DNA from: Thioalkalivibrio nitratireducens DSM 14787
Lineage (GTDB): Bacteria > Pseudomonadota > Gammaproteobacteria > Ectothiorhodospirales > Ectothiorhodospiraceae
DNA: 64,000 nt
Assembly (NCBI RefSeq): GCF_000321415.2
Contig: NC_019902.2
Span: 1,984,001-2,048,000, forward strand
Direction of reading: 5' to 3'
Below the pieces are notes generated by a model. The model was not told where the DNA came from. It did not search any database and saw only the letters and a list, made by a program, of their open reading frames with translations. The first letter of the stretch is position 1. The number at the start of each line of letters is the position of its first letter. Made by a program: the position numbers and the translations under genes. Below, piece by piece: positions 49,040 through 58,048 of this stretch.

Positions 49040-49040
49040 C

Positions 49041-50345
49041 ATGGTACTCCGGACCGGCATCAAGGCGGCCCATCAGCATGCTGTCGCCTGGGGCCAGCGG
49101 CTGCGTGCTTTCTGGGGGCGTATCCCGGCCAGATCCCTTGCCAACCGCCTACTCCGCGGCAACGTCCTCGGCGACCACCGACACAGCGACCGCGACGAGA
49201 TCGACGATTCGGCGATGACTGGCGCCACCCGGATCATCTGGCTGGCAGCAGGATTCATCACGGTGTTCCTGATCTGGTCGTACTTTGCGACGGTCGACGA
49301 GGTCTCCAGCGGGCAGGGAACGGTCATCCCGCATACCCGCTCCCAGGTGATCCAGTCGCTGGAGGGCGGGATCCTGCAGGCACTGTACGTGTTCGAAGGA
49401 GACACCGTGTCACCCGGACAGCCGTTGGCACGGCTCGACCCGACCCGTTCCGAATCCGATCTCGAGGAGACCGAGGCCCGCTATCGCGGGGCGCTTGCCC
49501 GCGCGAGCCGTCTGGAAGCGGAGGTGAACCGAGAGCCACTGACGTTCCCGGATGAACTCCTGGATCACCCTGCCCTGATCGCCTCGGAGTCTGCGTTGTA
49601 TGAATCGCGCCAGCAGGGCCTTGAGCAATCGCGGCAGGGACTCGCGGAATCGCTCGACATGGTACAGCAGGAACGGCGCATCACCGAACGGCTCGTCTCA
49701 GGGGGTGCCGCAAGCCAGGTGGAGCTGCTACAGCTGCGTCGCCAGGAGGCCGACCTCACGCGTCAGCTGCACGAACTGGAATCGGAGTTCCTCGTGCGCG
49801 CCCGCGAGGAGATGGCACGAGCCAGCACCGAGGTCGAGGCGCTTGCGTCCGTGCTGCGCGGCCTGCGCGACGCGGTCCAACGCCAGACCCTGCGCTCGCC
49901 CGTGCGTGGCGTGGTCAAGAGCATCCACGTCACGACCCTCGGCGGTGTACTGCCGGCCAACGGCCAATTGATGGAGATCGTCCCCATTGAGGACCAGCTG
50001 CGGATCGAGGCTCGGATTTCCCCGCGCGATATCGCGTTCATCCGGCCGGGCCAGGATGCCAAGGTCAAGGTCACCGCGTACGACTACGCGACCTATGGCG
50101 CACTCGACGGTCAGGTGGTCAGTATCTCGCCGGATACGATCCGCGACGAGGTCAACCCCGAGGTGTTCTATTACCGCGTGTTCATCGAGACCGAGTCGGA
50201 TGCCCTGATCAACCGAGCAGGGCGGCGGTTCCCGATCGAACCGGGCATGATTGCGCAGGTCGATATCCGGAGCGGCCGCAAAACCGTTTGGCAGTACCTC
50301 ACCAAGCCGCTGAACCGCGCGGGGGAGGCTCTGCGCGAGCGCTGA
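49041..50345 (+). CDS. HlyD-family membrane fusion protein (type I secretion)
   Basis: The 434-residue adaptor has one membrane helix (IIWLAAGFITVFLIWSYFATV), a biotinyl-lipoyl-like half with VIQSLEGGILQALYVFEGD, a long periplasmic coiled coil (about 135-285), the second lipoyl half LRSPVRGVVKSIHVTTLGGV, and a C-terminal AprE-like beta domain with DAKVKVTAYDYATYG. It bridges the ABC exporter and the TolC-type channel. A GTG at 49032 is an alternative start overlapping the ABC gene. It ends the type I cluster; no LapD/LapG-type release system is present. Confidence 0.92.
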   Translation: MVLRTGIKAAHQHAVAWGQRLRAFWGRIPARSLANRLLRGNVLGDHRHSDRDEIDDSAMTGATRIIWLAAGFITVFLIWSYFATVDEVSSGQGTVIPHTRSQVIQSLEGGILQALYVFEGDTVSPGQPLARLDPTRSESDLEETEARYRGALARASRLEAEVNREPLTFPDELLDHPALIASESALYESRQQGLEQSRQGLAESLDMVQQERRITERLVSGGAASQVELLQLRRQEADLTRQLHELESEFLVRAREEMARASTEVEALASVLRGLRDAVQRQTLRSPVRGVVKSIHVTTLGGVLPANGQLMEIVPIEDQLRIEARISPRDIAFIRPGQDAKVKVTAYDYATYGALDGQVVSISPDTIRDEVNPEVFYYRVFIETESDALINRAGRRFPIEPGMIAQVDIRSGRKTVWQYLTKPLNRAGEALRER

Positions 50346-50556
50346 CCGAAAATCCTCCCGTCGCGCGGTCCGGACAAACCCACCCCATCACCGCTGGCGG
50401 CCGTCGCGCACAGGTGGATCCCGCTTCCCATCCGATCCTGCCACTCGTGCGAGTGGCGCCCGGGTTCCGGCTGGATCGAGGATCTGCCGGCCCCGTGCAT
50501 CCCCTCCCAAACCGATTCCGCGCCAGCGGGATGTGCGCGTCGGCCGGGGACCGCGG

Positions 50557-51738
50557 TCATCCGCCTGCGTCTGCCCGTGTGACGCGGAGCACGCGTCCGT
50601 CTGGCTTGTCGGTCAGCAGGTACAGCGCGCCGTCCGGGCCCTCACGCACGTCGCGCAGGCGCTCGCCGACTTCCACGAACAGCACCTCCTCGCCGATCAC
50701 CCGCGTACCGTCGAGCGACAGCCGGCGCACTTGGCGCTGCACCAGCGAACTGATCAGCAGGCTCCCCCGCCACTCGGGAAACTGATCGCCGCGGTACAGC
50801 GTCATTCCCGACGGCGCGATGGCCGGTGTCCAGTGACGCACCGGGTCACGCATGCCCGGCAACGAGGTATAGGGCGTGATCCGGGCCCCCGAGTAATCGA
50901 TGCCATGACTCGCCACCGGCCATCCGTAGTTCACACCGGGCTCGATCAGGTTGAGTTCGTCGCCGCCACGCGGCCCGTGCTCGTGCGCCCAGAGCACCCC
51001 ATTCTCCGCATCAAAGACGATCCCCTGCACGTTTCGGTGCCCGTAGCTGTAGATTTCGGGAAGTGCGTTGGCCCTGCCGACGAACGGGTTGTCTGCCGGC
51101 ACCCGCCCGTCGCGATGCACGCGGACAATGCTGCCAGTGTGGCTGTCCAGGCGCTGCGCGTCCTCGCGATCGTCGAAGGCATCGCCCAGACCCAGCACGA
51201 GCGTGCCGTCCGGAAGCAGCGCCAGGCGTCCGCCGAAATGCACGGGGGTCGCACGCATCGGGCGTGCCTCGAACAGAACCTCGACATCCGCCAGCCGCTC
51301 GCCGTCGAGCCGTGCGCGCAACAGGCGCGTCGTGTTCGCGGCGCCCGTTCCGTGCGCCTGGGTCAGGTAGATCAGGCCGTTGTCGTCGAAACCGGGATCG
51401 GGCAGCACCTCCAACAGGCCGCCCTGGCTGCGAACGAAGGACTCGGGCACTCCGGCCACCGGCGCGTCCAGCAAGCGCCCCTCGTCGATGATGCGCAGCC
51501 GGCCCGCGCGCTCGGTCACCAGCATCCGGTCGTCCGGGAGGAAAGCGATGGCCCAGGGATGTTCGAGCCCGGACGCGACGGTCTCGATCCGGTATTCGAC
51601 CGCCTGGACGCCCCCGGAAACGACGAACAGCACGAGCAGCAGTCCACGGCACAGGCAAACGAGGGAATCGTTCTTGACAAACGAACTGCCAGAACAACAT
51701 GAAATCAGTGGGTTACCAGAGTGTCGATGGTGCCCCAC
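50557..51738 (-). CDS. PQQ-dependent soluble aldose sugar dehydrogenase
   Basis: The mature part (VEYRIETVASGLEHPWAIAF onward) is a six-bladed beta-propeller of the GDH-B/YliI family that oxidises aldoses in the periplasm with PQQ. Motifs include TERAGRLRIID, YLTQAHGTG, HFGGRLALLPDGTLVLGLGD, YSYGHRNVQGI and HEHGPRGGDELN. A signal-like LLLVLFVVSGGVQA precedes. The start is unresolved: the GTG at 51738 is the nearest usable codon, and the frame continues up into the MITE at 51808-51953. An ATG lies in another frame just upstream of the signal segment, so an indel near the start is possible. Confidence 0.85.
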   Translation of the reverse strand: MGHHRHSGNPLISCCSGSSFVKNDSLVCLCRGLLLVLFVVSGGVQAVEYRIETVASGLEHPWAIAFLPDDRMLVTERAGRLRIIDEGRLLDAPVAGVPESFVRSQGGLLEVLPDPGFDDNGLIYLTQAHGTGAANTTRLLRARLDGERLADVEVLFEARPMRATPVHFGGRLALLPDGTLVLGLGDAFDDREDAQRLDSHTGSIVRVHRDGRVPADNPFVGRANALPEIYSYGHRNVQGIVFDAENGVLWAHEHGPRGGDELNLIEPGVNYGWPVASHGIDYSGARITPYTSLPGMRDPVRHWTPAIAPSGMTLYRGDQFPEWRGSLLISSLVQRQVRRLSLDGTRVIGEEVLFVEVGERLRDVREGPDGALYLLTDKPDGRVLRVTRADAGG

Positions 51739-51807
51739 TGCAGTCCCCGTTTCTCCACGAACGCCTGCCCCGGTATGGACCGGGGATGGGATGCTGATTA
51801 AACCGTC

Positions 51808-51953
51808 GTCACGAGGAGCGGAGCGACGTGGCGATCCATAAAGCATTGATTCAATCCGCGCCGTTTGGATTATTCGCTGCGTTCACCCTGCGGGTCAGCC
51901 TTCGGCTGTTCAATGCGCTACGCGCATTCGTGCCGCGTTTCGCTCGCAATCAC
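51808..51953. repeat. Second MITE copy, diverged
   Basis: This is the same element as at 41179-41327, with about three quarters of positions alike by eye: GACGTGGCGATCCA, GGATTATTCGCTGCG, CACCCTGCGGG and CTGTTCAATGCGCTACG are shared. The ends are eroded (GTCACGAG and GCTCGCAATCAC). It lies just upstream of the sugar dehydrogenase gene and before a divergent membrane protein gene. Confidence 0.8.
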
Positions 51954-52081
51954 AGGATGGATTCCTCTGCGCTTCCCGAGGGACATCACGGGATGATTTT
52001 GCGGGTTGTGGCTGCAAGAATAGCAGATGCATCGGGCCGGGCGGCGGCGGTTCCGTAACACAACTGGGGAGTTCCAATCGG

Positions 52082-52525
52082 ATGCAAAGGCTCAGAGCGG
52101 CGTTGGCGTGGTTCGGAGCGGTCGTCGTGACCGCGGCGGCCGGCAGCGTGATCCAGACCCAGTTCAATCTGGCGATGATCCAGCGCCTGGGCGCCCCGAT
52201 TCCCTGGCCGGTGCGGCTCGAAACCACGCTGCACGACCTGGCGGGCTTCGCTCCGACCTACGCGCTGCTGGTCGCTGCGGGATTTCTGGTCGCGCTTCCG
52301 GTCAGCGGCCTGCTCGCCCGCCGGTGGCCCCGCGCGCGCATCGCACTGCATGCGCTGGCCGGGTTTGCCGCGATCGCCGGGGCGCTGCTGGTAATGAACG
52401 CGCTGCTCCCGGCGACGATGATCGGCGCCGCGCGCTTTGCCTCGGGCATCGGCGCGCTCGCGGCGGCGGGCGCGCTCGGTGGGTGGCTGTTCGCGCTCTG
52501 GATCCGGCCGCATGGCCCGCGCTGA
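52082..52525 (+). CDS. Small four-helix membrane protein, unknown
   Basis: The 147-residue protein has hydrophobic segments at about 8-28 (AWFGAVVVTAAAGSVI), 55-75 (FAPTYALLVAAGFLVALPV), 88-108 (IALHALAGFAAIAGALLV) and 120-140 (GIGALAAAGALGGWLFALW). It ends in a short basic tail. No family is recognised. It sits alone between the MITE and a convergent ATP-grasp gene. Confidence 0.7.
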   Translation: MQRLRAALAWFGAVVVTAAAGSVIQTQFNLAMIQRLGAPIPWPVRLETTLHDLAGFAPTYALLVAAGFLVALPVSGLLARRWPRARIALHALAGFAAIAGALLVMNALLPATMIGAARFASGIGALAAAGALGGWLFALWIRPHGPR

Positions 52526-52680
52526 TCGCCAGCGCGCGCTGCCACACCCGCATTGTCCCGCAGCGACACTTCGCGGAGCACCACTTCGCGGAGCGCAGCA
52601 ACCCGTTGATCACGCGCCGCGCTGCGTACGCATCAGCTCCGGGTGCCGGGCCTTTCCCGCCCGGACCGTCGCCAACGCGC

Positions 52681-53979
52681 TCAGGCAATGACCGTCCCGG
52701 TATCCTTCTCGATGTCGAACTGCAGTACCGCGAGCGCCTCGTCGTATTTGTCCAGCAGTTCCGACTGATCGCGCCCGCCGATGAACACGTTGGCGATCTC
52801 GTAGCTGTACATGTCCTGGCCCTGAAGATCCCTCAGGTGCTGCCCGGGCCTGACCGGGATCTTCACCTCGGTGCCCGGTTGGCGGCTCTTCAGGCGCTCG
52901 ATCGCGCCGGGACTCGGGACACGCACTACACGCCCGCTTTCCACGGTGCGGAACATGAAGTGCGCCGCGACGTTGAACGGACCCTGGCGTTCCATCGGCT
53001 TCGGCTTGCGCCCCAGCGCCAGGTCCACCATCACCGAGTGGTGGGAGACGCCGTGCACCTTCTCGAAGATATCGGTGTGCGCCTGCGAGATGCGCGGGTT
53101 GATCTCGAGCAGCCAGACGTGATCGGCGTTCGGGTCGTAGAAGAACTCGACGTTGAACGGCGAGTGATCGAGCCCGATGCCCCGTACTGCCGAGCGCGCG
53201 ACATCGATCATGCGGTGCTGGATTTCCAGCGGCAAGCAGGATGGGTATTCGTAGCGCGCGAACGAGGAACTGTCCGGGGCGCGTACCGAATCCACCACGC
53301 CGTAGACGTTCACCTCGCCCTCGCAGCTGTAGCCCTCGAGCGTGCACTGGCGCCCGCCGATCTGTGATTCGGCGACGAAGCTCTCGGGCATCTCGGCGAT
53401 CTCCGGCGGTGCACCGAACTGGCGCATCAGGTAGCGGAACGGCTCGTTCATGAAACCGCCGCGCTCGCGGCAGACCGGCATCGCCGCGCGAAACTGGCGC
53501 TCGTCGTTGATCTGGAACGCGAGGAACGAGCGGAACGACTTGATCGGCTTGATCCAGAATGGCGGCAGCAGGTTGATGTGGCTCCAGGCGTCGTCGTCGA
53601 ACGGATCGAACGGCCAGAACTGCGGAATATGCTCGGGAATCGCCTTGCGCTGTTCCAGCCGGCTCCAGTACTTGTTCTCGCACTTGAGCACGGACTCCAG
53701 CGTCGGCCCGGGCACGCCGAAGCGCTCGGCCAGGACCGGCACCAGCACGGTGCCAGGAAAGTCGTAATAGCTGGCGATCGCATCGACCGAGCCGCCAGCC
53801 GACTCGATATTGCGCACGGCCTTGTCGATCAGTGCGGCCATGTCGAACTGCTCGACATTCCGGATGTCGGCAATGTCCAGCGCCGCGTGGAAATCGCATT
53901 CGGCGGCCTGCGGCAGGCGCTCCAGCTTGGCGCGGTTGAAGGGATCGAGCCCGATGATGAAGACGTTTTTCCTGCTCAC
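52681..53979 (-). CDS. ATP-grasp enzyme of unknown specificity
   Basis: The 432-residue protein has an N-terminal Rossmann-like part (VFIIGLDPFNRAKLERLP), a central ATP-grasp region (KPIKSFRSFLAFQINDE, VAESQIGGRQCTLEGYSCEGEV) and the metal-binding end FNVEFFYD...VWLLEINPRISQAHTD, where Glu and Asn bind Mg-ATP. Such enzymes join a carboxylate to an amine or similar nucleophile through an acyl phosphate. The GTG at 53979 has GGGAGGAG upstream. The neighbour upstream, 54 bases away, is a CocE-type hydrolase on the same strand, so they are probably one operon acting on related amides or esters. The substrate cannot be told. Confidence 0.85.
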   Translation of the reverse strand: MSRKNVFIIGLDPFNRAKLERLPQAAECDFHAALDIADIRNVEQFDMAALIDKAVRNIESAGGSVDAIASYYDFPGTVLVPVLAERFGVPGPTLESVLKCENKYWSRLEQRKAIPEHIPQFWPFDPFDDDAWSHINLLPPFWIKPIKSFRSFLAFQINDERQFRAAMPVCRERGGFMNEPFRYLMRQFGAPPEIAEMPESFVAESQIGGRQCTLEGYSCEGEVNVYGVVDSVRAPDSSSFARYEYPSCLPLEIQHRMIDVARSAVRGIGLDHSPFNVEFFYDPNADHVWLLEINPRISQAHTDIFEKVHGVSHHSVMVDLALGRKPKPMERQGPFNVAAHFMFRTVESGRVVRVPSPGAIERLKSRQPGTEVKIPVRPGQHLRDLQGQDMYSYEIANVFIGGRDQSELLDKYDEALAVLQFDIEKDTGTVIA

Positions 53980-54033
53980 CTGAACTCCTCCCGGCAAGGG
54001 TTGCTCATGGGTGGCCGCACGCGGCGGCCGGCA

Positions 54034-56040
54034 TCACAGGCAGTCGCGAGGGACGGTCTCGTCCCAGCTCTTGGCGAACACTCGCACGTCGCCGTCATAC
54101 GCATCGAGCGTCGCGCGGATCAGGAATGCATCGCGGGTCGACGTCAGCACAGTGCGCGTGACCGTGCGTGCCGACCAATCGCCACGGCGGAAATGGCGGG
54201 TGTGCACCACCTCGCCGCGCACGGTGTCGTAGACGTCGCTGCGGTAGCTGTAACGCTCCCGCACATCGCGGCCGAACACCAGGTCGTTGTCGTGCAGGTG
54301 CAGCACCGGGTCGTTGTTGGTCACATCGAGCGCGACTTCGTTGGTCGCGAGGTTGTGTTCCACCTTCCACTCGCGGTGCGCCGGTGCCAGCAGGGTATGT
54401 GCGGGGGTCGGCGCCTGGCGCGGTTCACCGAGGTCGCGCGGCACTGGGGTGTCCGCGGGCGCGCGGCGCTCGGGCAGGTGCAGGCGGCAGCCGTCTAGAT
54501 GCAGCGTCAGGCGCGCGGGCTCGGGCGCCGGCCACGCCAGCGGCCAGTAGGAGCTCGAGATCGCCAGGCGAATGCGGTGGCCGCGGCGGAAACGCTGGGC
54601 GACCTCGTTCAGGCGCATGCGGGTGCGGTAGCGACGCCCGGGCTCCAGCGGCTGGGGATCGTCGTGGCCGTCGCGGTGGGCCAGGTTGCGGATGCCGAAG
54701 GTGACGCGCGTCGCACGGTCGTCGGGGTCGACGTCGGACAGGCGCGCCGCGACCTGGGCCACCGGCCGGTCGGCCGAGATCTCCAGTTCCAGCACGCTGT
54801 CCCCGAGCAGGTCGAGATCGGTCTCCAGCGGATCGGTATCGAAGACCAGCGCGCCGCCGTCCTCCAGCCGCTGGTCGGAGGGCAGGTCGGTGATCTCGGC
54901 ATAGGAACACCACTTGCCGGCGAACAGGCCGACGCTCAGCGGGCTGCGGATGGTCAGATCCTCGGCGCCGTCGGTGCGTTCAGCGCCGGCAACCAGACGT
55001 CCCTTGGCCAGTTCGAACTCGCGGTAATGGATATTGGGGCTGGGCCAGTGCTCCTCGGCGATCCACTCGCCGGTGATCTCCGGCACCAATGGGCTGCGGG
55101 CGTCGTGCAGCCACAGCCGCGCCATCGGATCGGAGTCCACGCCGCGGTCGATGCCCTTGAGCCAGTGATCCCACCAGCGCACGCACTCGCCGAGGAAATC
55201 GATCGTCGGCCCGGGACCGCCCATGTGCGGGTACTTGTGCCCCCAGGGCCCGACCAGCCCGGCGCGCGGAACTTGCAGATGCTCGAGCAGGCGGAATACG
55301 GTGTTCGAGTAGCCGTCGGCCCAACCGCTGACCGCCATCACCGGCACCTCGATCGCGCTGTAGTCCTCGCAGACCGAGGCGTGCTTCCAGTAGTCGTCGC
55401 GGCGCTGGTGTTCCAGCCACTGGCGCAGCCACAGGCCGCTGTCCTCCAGCCGCTCCAGCCACATCTCGCGCCAGCGGTCGCCGACCACGCGCGGGTCCGG
55501 CGGGCAGGAGTTGAAGCCGAACATGGTCGAGGCCCAGGAGAGATTGTCGGTCAGCAGGCAGCCGCCCATGTAATGCACATCGTCGGCGTAGCGGTCGTCG
55601 GACGAGCACACCGAGATCACCGCGCCGAGCTCGGGCGGCTGCAGCGCCGCCAGCTGCAGGCCGTTGAAGCCACCCCAGGACAACCCGAACAGGCCGACCT
55701 TGCCCGAGCACCAGGGCTGGTCCGCGATCCAGCGCAGGATCTCGAGGCCGTCGTCGAGTTCCTGTTGCAGGTATTCGTCGCGCAGCACCCCGTCCGAGTC
55801 GCCGGAGCCGCGCAAGTCCACGCGCACCCCGGCATAGCCGTGGGCGGCGAAGAAGCCGTGGATCTCGGCGTCGCGCAACGCCTTGTGGTCGTTCTTGCGG
55901 TAGGGGATGTACTCGAGGATCGCCGGCACCGGGTTCTGTTCGGCGTCCTCGGGCAGCCAGATGCGGGCCGAGAGGCTGCAACCGTCGGACATCGTGATCC
56001 AGGTATGCTCGATCACGCGCACGCGGGTTTCCCGATCCAT
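54034..56040 (-). CDS. CocE/NonD family hydrolase (peptidase S15-like)
   Basis: The 668-residue protein has an alpha/beta-hydrolase domain with the nucleophile in GLFGLSWGGFNG (about residue 121), an Asp in VSGWADGYSNTVF and a His in GPWGHKYPHMGG, forming a complete triad. The C-terminal jelly-roll (about 350-560: SDRPVAQVAARLSDVDPDD-like stretch and RRGHRIRLAISSSYWP) is the CocE/X-Pro dipeptidyl-peptidase type. A further domain of about 90 residues follows. There is no signal peptide. The family cleaves esters, amides or peptides; the partner ATP-grasp gene suggests a make-and-break pair. Confidence 0.9.
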   Translation of the reverse strand: MDRETRVRVIEHTWITMSDGCSLSARIWLPEDAEQNPVPAILEYIPYRKNDHKALRDAEIHGFFAAHGYAGVRVDLRGSGDSDGVLRDEYLQQELDDGLEILRWIADQPWCSGKVGLFGLSWGGFNGLQLAALQPPELGAVISVCSSDDRYADDVHYMGGCLLTDNLSWASTMFGFNSCPPDPRVVGDRWREMWLERLEDSGLWLRQWLEHQRRDDYWKHASVCEDYSAIEVPVMAVSGWADGYSNTVFRLLEHLQVPRAGLVGPWGHKYPHMGGPGPTIDFLGECVRWWDHWLKGIDRGVDSDPMARLWLHDARSPLVPEITGEWIAEEHWPSPNIHYREFELAKGRLVAGAERTDGAEDLTIRSPLSVGLFAGKWCSYAEITDLPSDQRLEDGGALVFDTDPLETDLDLLGDSVLELEISADRPVAQVAARLSDVDPDDRATRVTFGIRNLAHRDGHDDPQPLEPGRRYRTRMRLNEVAQRFRRGHRIRLAISSSYWPLAWPAPEPARLTLHLDGCRLHLPERRAPADTPVPRDLGEPRQAPTPAHTLLAPAHREWKVEHNLATNEVALDVTNNDPVLHLHDNDLVFGRDVRERYSYRSDVYDTVRGEVVHTRHFRRGDWSARTVTRTVLTSTRDAFLIRATLDAYDGDVRVFAKSWDETVPRDCL

Positions 56041-56306
56041 GTCGCCACCTCCGCCGATGGTGCATCACGCCCGTTGTACATCACGCCCGCCAGCCCCGAC
56101 GTCTTTACGGGTGCTCGGGCCGCGCACCGGTACCGGCGATTGTATACCCTGCGTACGGTGATCGTGGCCCATGCCTCGGCCAGAAAATCCCTGGTGGTTG
56201 GAGCACGTAAGTCGTTGCAAAGCTGCCACCGGGTTAGCCGACCGATCCTGCCTCTACGGAGGCCATTGCCCGAATGTCACAGCGTCCACGCACACCAAAG
56301 AACCCC

Positions 56307-56330
56307 GGGCACGGCAGTCAGGCCGTGCCC
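56307..56330 (-). terminator. Hairpin downstream of the PA2779-like gene
   Basis: GGGCACGGC and GCCGTGCCC form a perfect 9-bp stem with a loop of about six bases, seven bases past the stop. On the minus strand it is followed by GGGGTTCTTTGG, a weak T-rich stretch. The rest of 56041-56306 shows no gene. Confidence 0.6.
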
Positions 56331-56337
56331 AGCCGGG

Positions 56338-56733
56338 TCACCGGGAATGAACAAACGGGAAAATGTCCGTAACCCCGAGCGCATCGGTGATCACGAACAC
56401 CAGGAACAAGAACACCAACACGCCGAGGGCGCCAGCGCCCGCGGGCATCTCGTCCAGGCGCTCGTTGAGCATGCGCACCTCCGCATCGGTCATGCGCGTA
56501 ATGCGCGCCGCCGCATCGGCCTCGGTCACACCCATCGCCTGTAACTGCTGCTGAACGTCCTTGCGCTCGAGCATGGCCACCAGACGTTCACGTTCGGCCT
56601 GTGCGTGCTCCAGTTCGATCATGCTGCCGGTGCCGATCATCGACGCCTGCAGGGGCGCCGCGACGGTCGCAGCGGCGAGCAGCACCGCACACAACAGCCC
56701 CAGCACCTGCTTCAAGGTCATTTTGTCGTTCAT
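56338..56733 (-). CDS. PA2779-family envelope protein
   Basis: The 131-residue product has a signal peptide (VLGLLCAVLLAAATVAAPLQA), a short helical part (LEHAQAERERLVAMLERKDVQ split at its heptads, then LQAMGVTEADAAARITRM) and one membrane helix near the C-terminus (GALGVLVFLFLVFVITDALG). This is the PA2779 layout. In pseudomonads the family sits beside a C39-like/TPR partner, which is not present here. Confidence 0.8.
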   Translation of the reverse strand: MNDKMTLKQVLGLLCAVLLAAATVAAPLQASMIGTGSMIELEHAQAERERLVAMLERKDVQQQLQAMGVTEADAAARITRMTDAEVRMLNERLDEMPAGAGALGVLVFLFLVFVITDALGVTDIFPFVHSR

Positions 56734-56771
56734 GAATCACCTCGTCTGGCGATGGCTTCGGGGGCAACGGA

Positions 56772-56924
56772 TCACATCATCACCTGTCCGGAATTCACCA
56801 GCCCGAGCACACCGATCACGATCAGGTAAATCGCCACGATGTAGTTCAGCAACCGGGGAACCAGCAGGATCAGAATACCCGCCACCAGGGAAACGATGGG
56901 TGTCAGGCCAAGCGTCAGGTTCAT
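56772..56924 (-). CDS. DUF3096 small membrane protein
   Basis: The 50-residue protein is nearly all membrane: PIVSLVAGILILLVPRLLNY and IVAIYLIVIGVLGLV, two helices joined by a short turn, with the LNYIVAIYLIVIG signature of DUF3096. A GGAGG lies seven bases before the ATG at 56924. It is 38 bases upstream of the PA2779-like gene on the same strand. Confidence 0.85.
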   Translation of the reverse strand: MNLTLGLTPIVSLVAGILILLVPRLLNYIVAIYLIVIGVLGLVNSGQVMM

Positions 56925-57069
56925 CTCAAGACCTCCGTATGGACAATGGCTCCACGTGGCAGCGGGCGGCTGCAGCGCATGTGCATACTCGCAGTTTAAG
57001 CGATCCCCGCAGCCCGTTCCGAGGCACCGATCACATCGGCTCCTACCGTTCCCGCAGGGGCCGGAGTAT

Positions 57070-57522
57070 CTATCCGTCCGGACGGGCGTTGCCGCTGCGC
57101 TTGCGCAGCGCATACCGGCTGACCGCCCGCACCACTTCCCCGTACGGAATCTCCGCCAGCGATCCGTACTGCCGGATCGCGGCCTGCAACACAGCATCGA
57201 TGTCGTCGGGATGCCCATGACCGGAAAGCACAGACAGCGCCTGCAGCCCGCCACACTCGACCTTCATCTCCTTGCCATGCGGCAGCCGCTGGCCCACCTG
57301 TGTGATGCCGAGCGCAAATGCGGCCTTCTCGCGCAACAGGCCCAGCAACTCGCCACATCGTGCGTGGCCCGCCCGCGACAGACAGCTGAGTGCTTCGCGC
57401 TCGGCAATCAGCACGCGCTGCGAACGGCTGCAGCCGGCACAGCCGAGCAGGATCGCCTTGTTGAAATGGCAGCGCTGCGGGTCATATCCGCTGAAGATGG
57501 TCTTGAACTCGTTCTCTTCCAT
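57070..57522 (-). CDS. Cysteine-bearing cytoplasmic protein, unknown
   Basis: The ATG at 57522 (MEENEFKTIFSGYDPQRC) gives 150 residues; the open frame upstream is not protein-like. Six Cys lie at about 18, 28, 31, 47, 56 and 90, including CAGC and VECGG, with His residues near them (CHF, AGHARC). This could bind a metal or Fe-S cluster, or form disulfides, which is inference. There is no signal peptide. The C-terminal half is helical. I do not recognise a named family. Confidence 0.65.
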   Translation of the reverse strand: MEENEFKTIFSGYDPQRCHFNKAILLGCAGCSRSQRVLIAEREALSCLSRAGHARCGELLGLLREKAAFALGITQVGQRLPHGKEMKVECGGLQALSVLSGHGHPDDIDAVLQAAIRQYGSLAEIPYGEVVRAVSRYALRKRSGNARPDG

Positions 57523-57741
57523 GGCCGGGTCACACGCTCGGTTCCGGATCGGGCAAAGGCGTCGCCATTCTGGCACAAACCAGGCGCTCTTCTGGCGCAA
57601 AGGCCATGTGATTTCCCCGGAGATTTCGCGGAAGCGACTATACGGGAAAGGAGGGAAAGACGGACAGAACCCTGGCTGTTGAATGCCGGCCATCCGGCGC
57701 ACCCGGCGCGTCGGTCTGCAGACCCAGGCTGAACACCTCGC

Positions 57742-57974
57742 GGGGCCGAGCTGTCTGTCGGCGAACGCGCCGACCGCGTGCTGCCGTTCCTGCCGCTGTC
57801 ACACACGCTGGGCGCACGGTCGGCTACTACGCGGCGGTCTCGCCCGGAATCGTGATCGCCTACGCTCGATCGACCAGCCGGTTGGGCGAGGGTCCGGTAC
57901 AGGTTCGGCCCACGAACCTGATCGCGGTGCCCCGGGTCTTCGAACGCATGCACGCGCGGATCCAAACGAATCGG
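57742..57974 (+). pseudogene. Remnant of an AMP-forming long-chain acyl-CoA synthetase
   Basis: Two joined segments in different frames match the middle of FadD15/ACSL-type enzymes. The first, from about 57748, reads ELSVGERADRVLPFLPLSHT. The second, from 57813, reads RTVGYYAAVSPGIVIAYARS, then LIAVPRVFERMHARIQ. Intact enzymes carry FLPLSHxxERTxGYY as one stretch, so a frameshift splits this piece. Both ends of the gene are missing, and the frame runs into low-complexity sequence near 57980. The remaining bases of 57523-58048 show no other gene. Confidence 0.8.
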
Positions 57975-58023
57975 GGGCGGCCACGACCGTGCTGCTGTCG
58001 CGCCGCCCCCGCCTCTCCGTCCC

Positions 58024-58044
58024 GCCGGCCGTGAAACGGCCGGC
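58024..58044. terminator. Strong hairpin after the small acidic gene
   Basis: GCCGGCCGT and ACGGCCGGC form a perfect 9-bp stem with a GAA loop, five bases past the stop of the minus-strand gene. No U-run follows on that strand, so it may act as a terminator or RNA-protecting structure. Confidence 0.55.
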
Positions 58045-58048
58045 CCGG

